A stretch of DNA of 37,873 nucleotides from DATKZS01 sp035527835 [NCBI: bacterium] (GCA_035527835.1 DATKZS010000006.1:1-37873), one strand, 5' to 3'. Shown: positions 22,587 to 30,614, numbered from the stretch's first letter. Numbers and translations: made by a program. The notes: a model not told the origin generated them from the sequence alone.

Positions 22587-23717
22587 TCAATCGGAATAAC
22601 CGAAAAAATAATATAATTGCTGCGTTATTAGCATGCTGATAACAGCAGATTTAGAAGAAAAATCAGACGGATCCGCCACGCCATGGGCAACGCTGTTCCT
22701 TGATATATCTATTGAGGAAGAATTCGGATCAAATGAGGCAAAATAAACTTTCATCAAATATTTCTCAAATTGACGAGGCAACAAAAGACTATAATAATTC
22801 CCTTGCATTTCTTGAACAACTGAGGTTGACAAATTCTTCTGAGAAGGTGGATTAGTACGTCCAGAAAGCTTATGATAAGACCTCATTATTCCTTCAATAC
22901 GCGCATACAGAAGACCGTTGCAACTTATATATTCTCCCTTAATGAAATGCTCAGCCGCTATTTCAAATATGTGAATATGATCCGTAAAAGCTTTGCTTCT
23001 TCTCCATGACTCAATCAAAGCAGGCACCTTTCTGCGGACTTCTTCAACGATCCTATTGGTAAGTTCTTCAATACTCCACCCATTACGAATATGGGCCAAT
23101 AAGGCTCTTATAGTTTCGTCATTCAATGAGGCGAAAGGGAACCATTTCTCTTTAAATAACAAGCGCCATTCATCATCCGTGATCTTGAATCTTTCTTGAA
23201 ACATTACATATGAATAGATTTGGCCGAATATGAATCTCCAATCTGAATCCCGTCGAAAATTCTGTCCTGGCAGTATAGGACCCATGTCATAATAGAGCCC
23301 TTTCCGCCAACCAACCGAAAATAAAAATACCACCCCCGAGTCTTCGGGAATATCTATTCCCTCAAATTCAAGGCCCATTATGTCAACGATGTCTTTCTTG
23401 AAGACTGGCTCTCCCTTTGCTATCGGTCTTGAAGCTCGCGCGTTAAGTTTGGCTTGGAGTTCATTTATATAAACTGTTGCCGTTTTGTCTTTGCGGATGA
23501 TCGCTAGCATGTGTTCAACCTGAGAAGGTATTATTCTGTTCTGGAGTTGGATTTTCTTTAGTATTGCATCTGGAAATCCCTCCAATCTCTTAATAAAATG
23601 TTGGCCATCCTCTGATGATGTAAATTCAAGATATTGGAGAGTTATATTATCGCCGCCTCTACCTGGTGATAATGAATACCCTGCTGGAAGTTCTTCAAAG
23701 GAAATCTCAAAAGACAT
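22587..23717 (-). CDS. AT-rich orphan protein with C-terminal HEPN-like Rx4H motif
   Basis: 376 residues; ATG with GGAG 7 nt upstream. Not assigned to a named family. The C-terminal 110 residues are helical (HIFEIAAEHFIKGEYISCN, LLYARIEGIMRSYHKLSGR) and end in SRNSVAHGVADP, where R340 and H345 form the R-x4-H motif of HEPN RNases, followed by ISMLITQQLYYFFG. This resembles the ARxEGxLR...LNRxxxxHG arrangement of HEPN-type proteins linked to abortive infection and toxin systems. The N-terminal 250 residues show no recognised domain. Base composition is roughly 40% GC against about 65% around it, and codon use differs visibly, so recent transfer is likely. It stands alone, with no antitoxin-like neighbour. 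Confidence 0.8.
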   Translation of the reverse strand: MSFEISFEELPAGYSLSPGRGGDNITLQYLEFTSSEDGQHFIKRLEGFPDAILKKIQLQNRIIPSQVEHMLAIIRKDKTATVYINELQAKLNARASRPIAKGEPVFKKDIVDIMGLEFEGIDIPEDSGVVFLFSVGWRKGLYYDMGPILPGQNFRRDSDWRFIFGQIYSYVMFQERFKITDDEWRLLFKEKWFPFASLNDETIRALLAHIRNGWSIEELTNRIVEEVRRKVPALIESWRRSKAFTDHIHIFEIAAEHFIKGEYISCNGLLYARIEGIMRSYHKLSGRTNPPSQKNLSTSVVQEMQGNYYSLLLPRQFEKYLMKVYFASFDPNSSSIDISRNSVAHGVADPSDFSSKSAVISMLITQQLYYFFGYSD

Positions 23718-24059
23718 TGACTTACTCCATAATTATAGCTGAATTCTCGAATTCCGGGGACACGATACGTAATTCCCTTCCTTGCCCTACTCCTTTCTCC
23801 AATCTTTTCCTCTTCCCGGGCTTCGGAGCCGAGGCCGGGGAAGACGCGAGGACGGGGCTAGATTTGTTGCGGCCTTTAAGGGCTGGAAGTGTATGCCCGA
23901 TTAATCGGGCTTTGCTCCGGCGTATAGGCCCGCCATTGATGGCGGGAGTCAAGAGGCGGCGGGGATGGAGAAGGGCGTTTTAAGGTCCTTGCCTGGCGTT
24001 GGCTTCAGCCGCCGGATGAATCCTCTATTGAGAGCCTCGGCCGGCCGCGGGATATATGA

Positions 24060-24157
24060 CCCTTTCAGGGTACCATGGCCGGGGCGGCGGTTTTCCCAGG
24101 GTAGCCCCGCCAGGGGCGGGTCAACCCTGGGCTATGTTAAAATTGCCCTTTCAGGGC
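24060..24157 (+). repeat. CCCAGGG-type palindromic element, copy A
   Basis: Bounded by CCCTTTCAGGG and GCCCTTTCAGGGC, with a central hairpin CCCAGGG...CCCTGGG. It shares this order of blocks with 24390-24472. Confidence 0.7.
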
Positions 24158-24389
24158 GGACGATCACCTTACGGGGCCTATTATATAAAGGTTGATATTG
24201 TATTGTCAAGAGGAAAGATGGAAAAGTTTGGGGAGGGATTAAAAGAGTAGCCAGTAGCCAGCAGCCCGTAGCCAGGGAAAACAAGACTTGAGTTGGGCGG
24301 TTCTTGGATCAGAGGTTGCGGCGGCCGGGCCGGCAAGTGGTTTTGCGGCGCAATGGTTTTTACCTTGATGGTCAGCCCTGGATTGGGCC

Positions 24390-24472
24390 GCCCTTTCAGG
24401 GCTTAAGGGTCTGGGGAGCGGCTCTTTCCCAGGGCTTCCGCCCTGGGTTAACGAAGATCGCCCTTGCAGGGC
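24390..24472 (+). repeat. CCCAGGG-type palindromic element, copy B
   Basis: Bounded by GCCCTTTCAGGGC and GCCCTTGCAGGGC, with a central perfect hairpin CCCAGGGC-TTCC-GCCCTGGG. It has the same orientation as copy A about 330 bp away, but a shorter central loop. Confidence 0.7.
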
Positions 24473-24504
24473 TGAAAACGGGTAGCTCAATTTAGGACTC
24501 ACTA

Positions 24505-24569
24505 TTGACTCCCTTTGCCTGCTTTGATTATACTTGGGTAATGGCGCGGCCGGGAGTTGCTGATATAAT
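24505..24569 (+). promoter_or_regulatory. Promoter region of the cyclic-nucleotide-fold gene and pilT
   Basis: TTGACT (24505-24510) and TATACT (24529-24534) are 18 bp apart. A second signal, TGATATAAT (24561-24569), is a perfect extended -10. Either gives a leader of 50-90 nt before the ATG at 24629. Confidence 0.6.
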
Positions 24570-24628
24570 ATGGCTGATTCGGCGGCGGGCGGCCCGGAGC
24601 CTGGATTCGGCCCGGCAAGGAGGCGGAA

Positions 24629-25186
24629 ATGGGCATAGAAGGACTCGAGGAACTTGAGGACATGGTGGGCACGGACCTGATCCAGGACACCTTTTTGTTT
24701 CAGGGCTTGAACTTTGACGAGACCCTGGCCTTGGCCGGCCTGTTCAAGAAGGAGAAACATAAAGAGGGCCAGGTCATCATCGAGGAGGGCGCGCTGGGCC
24801 AGGCCCTCTACATCATCGAGAGTGGCGAGGTCCGGGTGATCAAGACCGAGGACGGGAGGGACGAGGAGATCGCGCGGCTTACGCGCGGCGAGCTGTTCGG
24901 CGAGATGAGCCTGATCGAGAACGAGCTGACCTCGGCCTCGGTGGTCGCGGCCACGGACCTTGCCCTGCTCGTGATCAAGCGCCGTGACTTCGAGGCCCTG
25001 CTGGAAAAGGACAAGAACGTCGCGCTCAAGATTTACAAGACCTTTTGCCTGACGCTCAGCGACCGGCTGCGCCGCACCAGCGAGGAGCTGTCGCAGCTCA
25101 AGGCCCAGTGCGCGCAGGGCACAAAAGGGCCGCGGCCCGGGGCCGGGACCAAGAAACCGCCCGCGAAAAAATCCAGGAAGAAATGA
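24629..25186 (+). CDS. Cyclic-nucleotide-binding-fold protein without DNA-binding domain
   Basis: 185 residues; AAGGAGG 5 nt before the ATG. A single CNB (Crp-effector) jelly roll spans about 20-140: FLFQGLNFDETLALAGLF, IIEEGALGQALYIIESGEVRV, GELFGEMSLIE. In the phosphate-binding cassette the Arg of the usual R-S/T-A motif is Thr (ELTSASVV), so classical cAMP or cGMP binding is doubtful. A helix (LSDRLRRTSEELSQLK) and a lysine/proline-rich tail replace any helix-turn-helix. It precedes pilT by about 120 bp and may share its transcript, suggesting a regulatory partner for pilus retraction. The partner and ligand are inference. Confidence 0.85.
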   Translation: MGIEGLEELEDMVGTDLIQDTFLFQGLNFDETLALAGLFKKEKHKEGQVIIEEGALGQALYIIESGEVRVIKTEDGRDEEIARLTRGELFGEMSLIENELTSASVVAATDLALLVIKRRDFEALLEKDKNVALKIYKTFCLTLSDRLRRTSEELSQLKAQCAQGTKGPRPGAGTKKPPAKKSRKK

Positions 25187-25191
25187 GTTAC

Positions 25192-25255
25192 ATTGTGGTG
25201 CGGGCCTCTGGCCTGCATTTCCGGGTGGCCGCGGGCGAGACGCCTGCGCCACAAT
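25192..25255. repeat. ATTGTGG...CCACAAT palindromic repeat
   Basis: Imperfect inverted repeat with ends ATTGTGGTGCGGGC and GCCTGCGCCACAAT fills the space between the CNB gene and pilT. It is the familiar intergenic repeat shape of environmental genomes and not coding. Confidence 0.65.
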
Positions 25256-25307
25256 TTATGGGACACGAGAACAGGCCTGACGCTTGACCGGGGAGTCGGG
25301 AGGGGAC

Positions 25308-26384
25308 ATGGAAATCAAGGTATTTGATCAACTGCTGGCCGCGGGCATGAAGAACCATGCCTCGGACATTCACTTCAAGGCGGGGTCGCCGCCGATCTTC
25401 CGCATCAACGGCGAGATCCGGGAGGTGAAGGCGCCGCAGCTCCGGCCGGAGGATACGCGCGACATTGCCCTGCACCTGTTGCAGCGCAAGGACCTGCAGG
25501 CCAGGATTGAGGAGATCCAGGACTACGACACGTCGTATCTGTTGGAGGGCGTGGGCCGTTTCCGGGTCAACATCTTCCGCCAGAAGCTCTCGCTGGCCGT
25601 GGTCATGCGGCTGATCCCCCTCGAGGTGCCGACCTTCGAGGCCCTGGGCCTGCCCCCGATCCTGGAGCAGATCGCCATGCAGGAGCGCGGCATGATCCTG
25701 GTCACCGGCATCACCGGGTCCGGGAAATCTTCCACCCTGGCCGCCATGATCGGCTGCGTTAACAAGAACCGGCGCAAGCACATCCTCACCATCGAGGACC
25801 CGATCGAGTTCGTGCATTCCGACGACAAGTCATCGGTGAGCCAGCGCGAGATCGGGCTGGACACCAAGGACTTCGGCGAGGCCCTGCGCCGGGCCCTGCG
25901 CCAGGACCCGGACGTGATCCTGGTCGGCGAGATGCGCGACTACGAGACCGTGGACATCGCGCTCAAGGCCGCCGAGACCGGACACCTCGTCTTCTCCACC
26001 GTGCACACCACCGACGCGCCCCGCACCATCAACCGCCTGGTCGGCGTCTTCCCCGCCGACGAGCAGCCCCTGGTCCGGCTGCGCCTGGCCGAGAGCCTGC
26101 GCGCCGTGATCTCCCAGCGCCTGCTCCCGAAAAAGGACGGCAAGGGCCGGGCCCTGGCCGTCGAGGTCATGGTCAACACCATGTCCATCTCCGACTGCAT
26201 CAAGGACCCGGAAAAGACCTACCAGATGAAAGAGTACATCGAGAAGGGACACGACCAGTATGGGATGCAGGGCTTTGACCAGAGCCTCACCCAGCTCTAC
26301 AAGAGCGGCCAGGTCAGCCTCGAGGTCGCCAAGTCCGCGGCCTCCAACCCCGCCGACTTCGAGCGCGCTCTCTACGTGGAGTAG
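25308..26384 (+). CDS. pilT: Type IV pilus retraction ATPase (PilT family)
   Basis: 358 residues. ATG 25308 is chosen because GGGAGGGG precedes it; a TTG 24 nt earlier is open but unsupported. The N-terminal PAS-like domain (about 1-100) begins DQLLAAGMKNHASDIHFKAG. The RecA-type ATPase has Walker A GITGSGKSST at about 132-141, the Asp box ILTIEDPIEFVH, Walker B DPDVILVGEMRD and the His box VFSTVHTTDAPRTINR. The C-terminal GMQGFDQSLTQLYKSGQVS is typical of PilT and PilU. The hexamer powers pilus depolymerisation at the inner membrane. No pilB or pilC lies in the window. PilU is the alternative assignment. Confidence 0.93.
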   Translation: MEIKVFDQLLAAGMKNHASDIHFKAGSPPIFRINGEIREVKAPQLRPEDTRDIALHLLQRKDLQARIEEIQDYDTSYLLEGVGRFRVNIFRQKLSLAVVMRLIPLEVPTFEALGLPPILEQIAMQERGMILVTGITGSGKSSTLAAMIGCVNKNRRKHILTIEDPIEFVHSDDKSSVSQREIGLDTKDFGEALRRALRQDPDVILVGEMRDYETVDIALKAAETGHLVFSTVHTTDAPRTINRLVGVFPADEQPLVRLRLAESLRAVISQRLLPKKDGKGRALAVEVMVNTMSISDCIKDPEKTYQMKEYIEKGHDQYGMQGFDQSLTQLYKSGQVSLEVAKSAASNPADFERALYVE

Positions 26385-26416
26385 GACAAGAATGGTCATA
26401 CGGCCCCTTCCCGCGG

Positions 26417-26445
26417 TTGCACGCCTTTTGAGCGGGTGGTATATT
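26417..26445 (+). promoter_or_regulatory. Promoter of the MshEN-REC-HD-REC-DUF4388 gene
   Basis: TTGCAC (26417-26422) and TATATT (26440-26445) are exactly 17 bp apart. The upstream in-frame GTG at 26436 lies within the promoter, so translation should start at ATG 26523. Confidence 0.65.
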
Positions 26446-26522
26446 ATTATGGCTCATCCGCGGGGCAAGGCGCGCGGTTTACGGAAGTCCCAGGGGGTGA
26501 AACTGCGTTTAGCGGTGCTCGA

Positions 26523-29015
26523 ATGAATGATGAAGAACGCATAGGCCAGCTCCTGGTCCGGGAGGGGGTCATCACGGAGGAGGGCCTGCGCCAGGCTTTA
26601 GAGGCCCAGAAAGAGGCGTTCAACAAGCCGCTGGGCGAGGTCTTGATTAACCTGAAGCTCATAGACGAATCGGACTTTCTGCGCATCCTGGCCAAGAAGT
26701 TCCACACCCAGTATCTGACCACCAAAAAGCTCGCCGACATGAGCGTGTCCGACGCCATCCTCAAGCTGGTGCCGGTCAACACCGCCGAAAAATACAACCT
26801 CTTCCCCGTCCAGTTCAAAAAGGGAGACAAGGTCCTCACGGTGGTCATTACCAATCCCGACGACGTGGCCGCGATAGACGAGGTCAAGTTCGTCTCCGGC
26901 ATCGCCAACATCAAGGCCCTGGTCGGCATCAAGGACTCGATCAAGGCCGCCATCAATAAGTGGTACAAGGACGACAAGAACGCCTTCGGCATGTTGATGG
27001 GCCTGGAGGCCGACCAGTCCGGCTACGAGCTGGGCGGGCAGGGCCAGCCCGCCGCCGTCCTGGAACAGGACGACGGGCCGCTCGACCTCTCCGCCCTGGT
27101 GGCCAAGTCCGAGGAGGCCACGGAAAAGCGCGCCTCGAGCGAGGCCGGGGAGGACGAGGTCATCCTCGGCAAGGCCGAGAAGGGACTCTTCCTCGGCGGG
27201 ATGAACGATATGCCGGGCGACGATAACATGAACCGCGACGAAGGCATCGTGATCGAGGACCTGAGCGGGAGCGAGGGCGCCGAGGTCGAGGAGGTCACGG
27301 TTTCGCCCCTGGCCCGAGCTCCCGAGCCGGAGGCCGAGGCCCGAGTGGTGGAGGAGGTCGAGGCCAAGCCGTCCCGCCGCGCCGACGTCAAGAAATTCCG
27401 GCTGCGCATGCTGGTGGTGGAGCCGCACGACGCCGTGCGCCGCTTCATCGTCAAGCTCTTCAGCCACGAGGGCTTCAAGGTCAAGGGCCTGGAGACCAGG
27501 GAGGAGGCGCTTAGCGAGCTCAACCAGGGCGAGTACGACACCCTGGTCATCAAGGAGCGCGACCTGGGCGAGGGCGAGGAGTTCGCCACCCTGATGACCG
27601 AGCGCTTTCCCCAGGTCGAGCTCTGCTCCATCAAGGACTACGCCTCCGCGGTGATCGGCGAGACCAGGGCCCAGAAGCGGCTGATGGCCTCGTTCCTCGA
27701 GACCCTCGACATCGTGATCGGACTCCTCGAAATGGAGTCGGGAGGAATGCAGGGCCACGCCCACAACGTCTCCAAGTACGCCCGCCTCATCGCCTCCAAG
27801 CTCGACCTGCCCCAGAAGGAAGTGGACACCATCGCCCTGGCCGCCTACGTCCACGACGTGGGCAAGAAGGGAATGCGCCACCGCAGCATCCTCGAAGTCG
27901 GACCCGACACCGATGCCGCCGAGCTGATGGAGCAGGCCGAGATCCCGCTTCGGCTGCTGAGCGCGGCCAAGTTCCCCATGGAGCTGCCGTCCCTGATCCG
28001 GCACCAGTATGAAAAATGGGACGGCGCCGGCCTGCCCGACGGACTCGACGGCGAGGCCATCCCCATAGGCTCCCGCGTCCTCGCCCTGGTCGAGGCCTTC
28101 GAGCACCTCACCAACAAGTGCGCCGGAAACGACGTCCTCGAGCCCACCGCCGCCGTCGAGCTCTTGAAGAAGTCCGCCGGCAAGCTCTTCGACCCCGCCC
28201 TCGTTGACCTGCTCATCTCCGTGGTCCGCGACGACATCTACCTGCAGCAGATGGCCGGGGTCCAGGACCGCATCCTGATCGTGGACACCGAGGTGGACTT
28301 CGTGACCCTGCTCGAGCTCCGCCTCATCAACATGCGACTCGCCGTTTCCGTGGCCCGCAATCCCGAGGAGGCCCTGGAAAAGGCCGTGGCCGACAAGCCA
28401 TCCCTCATCATCACCGAGGTGGACCTGCCCGGAATGAACGGCTTCCAGATGATGGAGAAGATGAAGGCCCAATCCGAGACCCGCGAGATCCCGTTCATCT
28501 TCATCTCCAGGAAGGACGACTCCGGCTCCGTCAACAAGGGCTTCGAGCTCGGCGCCGAGGACTACATGATCAAGCCGGTCAAGGTCGAGGTCATGGGCGC
28601 CAAGATCAACACCATGATCAACCGCCTGCGCGCCGAGAAAAAGGCCGCGCCCGCCGCCGGGGTCTCCGGGTCCCTCTCCGAGATGGGCATTCCCGACATC
28701 GTGCAAATCCTGGGGGCCGGACGCAAGACCGGACGCATCACCCTCGATAACAACGGCGACACCGCCTCCATTGACATGGAGGAGGGACAGGTGGTCAACG
28801 CCATGATCGAGGACCTCAAAGGCGAGGATGCCTTCTACAAGATCCTCTATTGGACCGAGGGCACATTCTCCATTGACCCCGCCGTCCAGATCGCCGAGCG
28901 CCTCATCTCCGCCTCCATTGACTCCCTCATGCTCGAGGGCTTCCGCCGCATGGACGAATCAAAAGGCCCCGGCCAGGAAGACGACATCTCCCTCGACGGC
29001 AGCGATTTCTTCTGA
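26523..29015 (+). CDS. Multidomain signalling protein MshEN-REC-HD(GYP-like)-REC-DUF4388
   Basis: 830 residues from ATG 26523; no strong ribosome site, though AGGGGGTGA lies about 26 nt upstream. Residues 1-150 are a MshEN domain with RIGQLLVREG...LRQALEAQ and PLGEVLINLKLI, fitting the c-di-GMP-binding signature. Residues 150-290 are an acidic linker. A receiver domain spans about 292-405, an HD domain about 405-560 (H444-D445 in VHDVGKKG; WDGAGLPDGL where HD-GYP has DGxGYP), a second receiver about 581-700, and DUF4388 about 712-810 (SGSLSEMGIPDIVQIL). In both receivers the phospho-acceptor Asp position is Glu (IKERDL; ITEVDL, E632). The HD part lacks part of the usual metal-ligand set. It is likely a c-di-GMP sensor or adaptor for pilus control rather than a classical response regulator. 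Confidence 0.88.
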   Translation: MNDEERIGQLLVREGVITEEGLRQALEAQKEAFNKPLGEVLINLKLIDESDFLRILAKKFHTQYLTTKKLADMSVSDAILKLVPVNTAEKYNLFPVQFKKGDKVLTVVITNPDDVAAIDEVKFVSGIANIKALVGIKDSIKAAINKWYKDDKNAFGMLMGLEADQSGYELGGQGQPAAVLEQDDGPLDLSALVAKSEEATEKRASSEAGEDEVILGKAEKGLFLGGMNDMPGDDNMNRDEGIVIEDLSGSEGAEVEEVTVSPLARAPEPEAEARVVEEVEAKPSRRADVKKFRLRMLVVEPHDAVRRFIVKLFSHEGFKVKGLETREEALSELNQGEYDTLVIKERDLGEGEEFATLMTERFPQVELCSIKDYASAVIGETRAQKRLMASFLETLDIVIGLLEMESGGMQGHAHNVSKYARLIASKLDLPQKEVDTIALAAYVHDVGKKGMRHRSILEVGPDTDAAELMEQAEIPLRLLSAAKFPMELPSLIRHQYEKWDGAGLPDGLDGEAIPIGSRVLALVEAFEHLTNKCAGNDVLEPTAAVELLKKSAGKLFDPALVDLLISVVRDDIYLQQMAGVQDRILIVDTEVDFVTLLELRLINMRLAVSVARNPEEALEKAVADKPSLIITEVDLPGMNGFQMMEKMKAQSETREIPFIFISRKDDSGSVNKGFELGAEDYMIKPVKVEVMGAKINTMINRLRAEKKAAPAAGVSGSLSEMGIPDIVQILGAGRKTGRITLDNNGDTASIDMEEGQVVNAMIEDLKGEDAFYKILYWTEGTFSIDPAVQIAERLISASIDSLMLEGFRRMDESKGPGQEDDISLDGSDFF

Positions 29016-29091
29016 CGCGCCACGGGATTTACGCCGCGCGTTAAATGGTGCTATCATAATGATGGTTGAAAAAATTTTGATAAAAATATTG

Positions 29092-29171
29092 GCCGCAGAT
29101 AAACGCAGATGAACGCAGATTGATTTATTTTAATATTGATTTATCTGCGTCCATCCGCGTTCATCTGCGGC
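29092..29171. repeat. GCCGCAGAT...ATCTGCGGC inverted repeat, copy 1
   Basis: 29-bp arms (29092-29120 and 29143-29171) built of CGCAGATGAA units, with a few mismatches and a short AT-rich loop. A second copy is at 36269-36351. Confidence 0.88.
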
Positions 29172-29189
29172 TGAAAAAAAGACTCTCTC

Positions 29190-29219
29190 TTGCCGGCATT
29201 TTCACCGGCGTTTCATAAT
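29190..29219 (+). promoter_or_regulatory. Possible promoter of the small membrane protein genes
   Basis: TTGCCG (29190-29195) and CATAAT (29214-29219) are 18 bp apart, about 28 nt upstream of the GTG start at 29247. Confidence 0.4.
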
Positions 29220-29246
29220 GAGAGCAGGATACTTCCCAGAAGGGCG

Positions 29247-29810
29247 GTGAGTAAAACAGTCCCGTTCGACATACTGCTGAACTTCATCATCGGCATGCTG
29301 GCGGCCCTGGCATGGAGGGAAGGCCTGCGCGAGCACCAAAGCCTCGCCATCAACCGCTACCTCCTCGGCGTCGTCCTCTTCGAGCTGTTCTTCTTCATCC
29401 CGCTCGGCGCCTACCTCTATTTCTTTTTCCCGGACTGGAGCCTCATGTATTTCGTGAACCCGGCCGCCCTGGCCGAGAGCACGCGGGAGGCCGTGGGCGG
29501 CCTCGCCCTCTTGGCCTACATGGCCGCGATCGTGGGAGGGTTCCTGCTGGCCGCGGACCTGGTGCGCAAGGACCGCGACGGGACCGCCATGCTCATCCTG
29601 CTGATCGCCGCCGTGGCGCTCGGCGTCTTTTCCGCCCTCACCCTGGCCCGGCTCATGGGCGTCGGGACCTACGCGGAATTCACGGCGCTGCCCCGGACCA
29701 CCGTGCCCCTCTGGGCCCACCGCGTCGGCTATATCACCGGCGTTTACGGCGCCGCGGCCACCATCGCCCTGGCCGCGCTGCTCCGGAACCTTCAGCGGCG
29801 CATGGCCTGA
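29247..29810 (+). CDS. Integral membrane protein of unknown function
   Basis: 187 residues from a GTG start with AGAAGGG upstream; a TTG at 29190 would add 19 residues but overlaps the likely promoter. Four to five hydrophobic segments can be seen: DILLNFIIGMLAALAW, LLGVVLFELFFFIPLGAYLYF, GLALLAYMAAIVGGFLLAA, AMLILLIAAVALGVFSAL and GVYGAAATIALAALL. A cytoplasmic-type RxxR tail ends the protein. No family is recognised. It sits between the signalling gene and a second small membrane protein, with 48 bp between the two, so they may be co-transcribed. Confidence 0.75.
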   Translation: MSKTVPFDILLNFIIGMLAALAWREGLREHQSLAINRYLLGVVLFELFFFIPLGAYLYFFFPDWSLMYFVNPAALAESTREAVGGLALLAYMAAIVGGFLLAADLVRKDRDGTAMLILLIAAVALGVFSALTLARLMGVGTYAEFTALPRTTVPLWAHRVGYITGVYGAAATIALAALLRNLQRRMA

Positions 29811-29858
29811 AGCCGGCCGCGGCAATACACAGGCGGACTTTCCGCCGGGAGCAATGCC

Positions 29859-30167
29859 ATGATCAAGAAATTCATCATCCTCGCCCTGGTGGCGCTGGTG
29901 TGCTTTCTCCTGGTCAAGTACATCCCCGAGATGATCCATAAGGAGCGCAAGGCCCAGACCGAGCAATACAACAATATGCAACTGGAGGCCGAGAGGAAGG
30001 CCGGGGACATGGTGGGATCCGGGCCCAACCGCGTGGACCGCGCCATCGGCGGCCAGTGGGGAGACAAGGCCATGAAGAACGCCGACAAAGCGAGCCGCCG
30101 CTCCATGGAAACGCTCCGCCAGATGGAGGAGCAGGAAAACCAGGGAAACCGGGACGAGGACCGGTAG
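29859..30167 (+). CDS. Small single-pass membrane protein of unknown function
   Basis: 102 residues; GGGAG about 8 nt before the ATG. One N-terminal membrane segment (IIKKF-less core FIILALVALVCFLLVKYI, about 5-22) is followed by a highly charged, helical soluble part rich in Lys, Glu, Arg and Gln, ending QMEEQENQGNRDEDR. No family is recognised. Position and spacing suggest an operon with the preceding membrane protein. The gene ends just before a large nested repeat. Confidence 0.7.
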   Translation: MIKKFIILALVALVCFLLVKYIPEMIHKERKAQTEQYNNMQLEAERKAGDMVGSGPNRVDRAIGGQWGDKAMKNADKASRRSMETLRQMEEQENQGNRDEDR

Positions 30168-30180
30168 CGGCCTCTGGATT

Positions 30181-30533
30181 GATCTCGCACCGAGGCACGG
30201 AGAACACAGAGAAAAAACCAGTGCTGTCCAAAATAAACGGACCGGAGAACCGCCAAGACTCCAAGAGCGCCAAGGATTATTTTTAAACACGATTTTAAGA
30301 GGGCTGGGGTGCGAATGTTTCCGGCTTGGCGCTCCCGTCGGCCGGTTCGCCAAGCCGGTTGGGGCCAACGCTCCGGAGCTGTTCTTTGCCGGGCCGCGAA
30401 GAAACATCATGATTTACTTGGCGATCCTTGGCGCTCTTGGCGTCTTGGCGGTTTTCTTGCGGCCTATTTTGGACAAGAGTGAGAAAAAACAATTTTTCTT
30501 AACTCGGTGTTCTCCGTGCCTCGGTGCGAGATC
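30181..30533 (+). repeat. Nested inverted-repeat element, copy 1 of the CCGCCAAG element
   Basis: Outer arms 30181-30207 and 30507-30533 are 27 bp and perfect (GATCTCGCACCGAGGCACGG end). Inside lies a different element, 30225-30475, with 30-bp inner arms 30248-30277 and 30424-30453 (AACCGCCAAGAC / GTCTTGGCGGTT; one mismatch). It has an asymmetric centre at 30325-30405 that reads CTTGGCGCTCCCGTCGG on the plus strand. The centre is found again, inverted, at 32130-32210. The picture is one element inserted in the loop of another. Confidence 0.85.
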
Positions 30534-30614
30534 CGCTGGTGATTTTAAACCGAGCCGCAATAACATTATTTAAATTATAATCATATTAATATGGCCCGCC
30601 GCCCCGCCCCCGGG

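Larger units (their letters stand above)
23718..24628. other. Gene-free stretch rich in palindromic repeats
   Basis: About 900 bp without a supportable gene. It includes short inverted motifs around 23895-23950, two copies of a CCCAGGG-type element (listed separately), a degenerate 7-bp tandem (GTAGCCA, about four copies) at 24246-24274, and the promoters of the next gene. Short open frames here are fragmented, lack ribosome sites and follow repeat sequence. Confidence 0.6.

Noticed and set aside
23666-23983. 105-residue plus-strand frame beside the HEPN-like gene, as an antitoxin
   Set aside because: It starts inside the opposite-strand gene, crosses repeats, and has no ribosome site or domain; there is no support for a toxin-antitoxin pair.
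24060-24472. Insertion sequence
   Set aside because: No transposase frame and no target duplications were seen; only palindromic repeats are present.
26598-28706. 702-residue minus-strand frame
   Set aside because: Antisense to the MshEN-REC-HD-REC-DUF4388 gene, whose motifs are clear on the plus strand.
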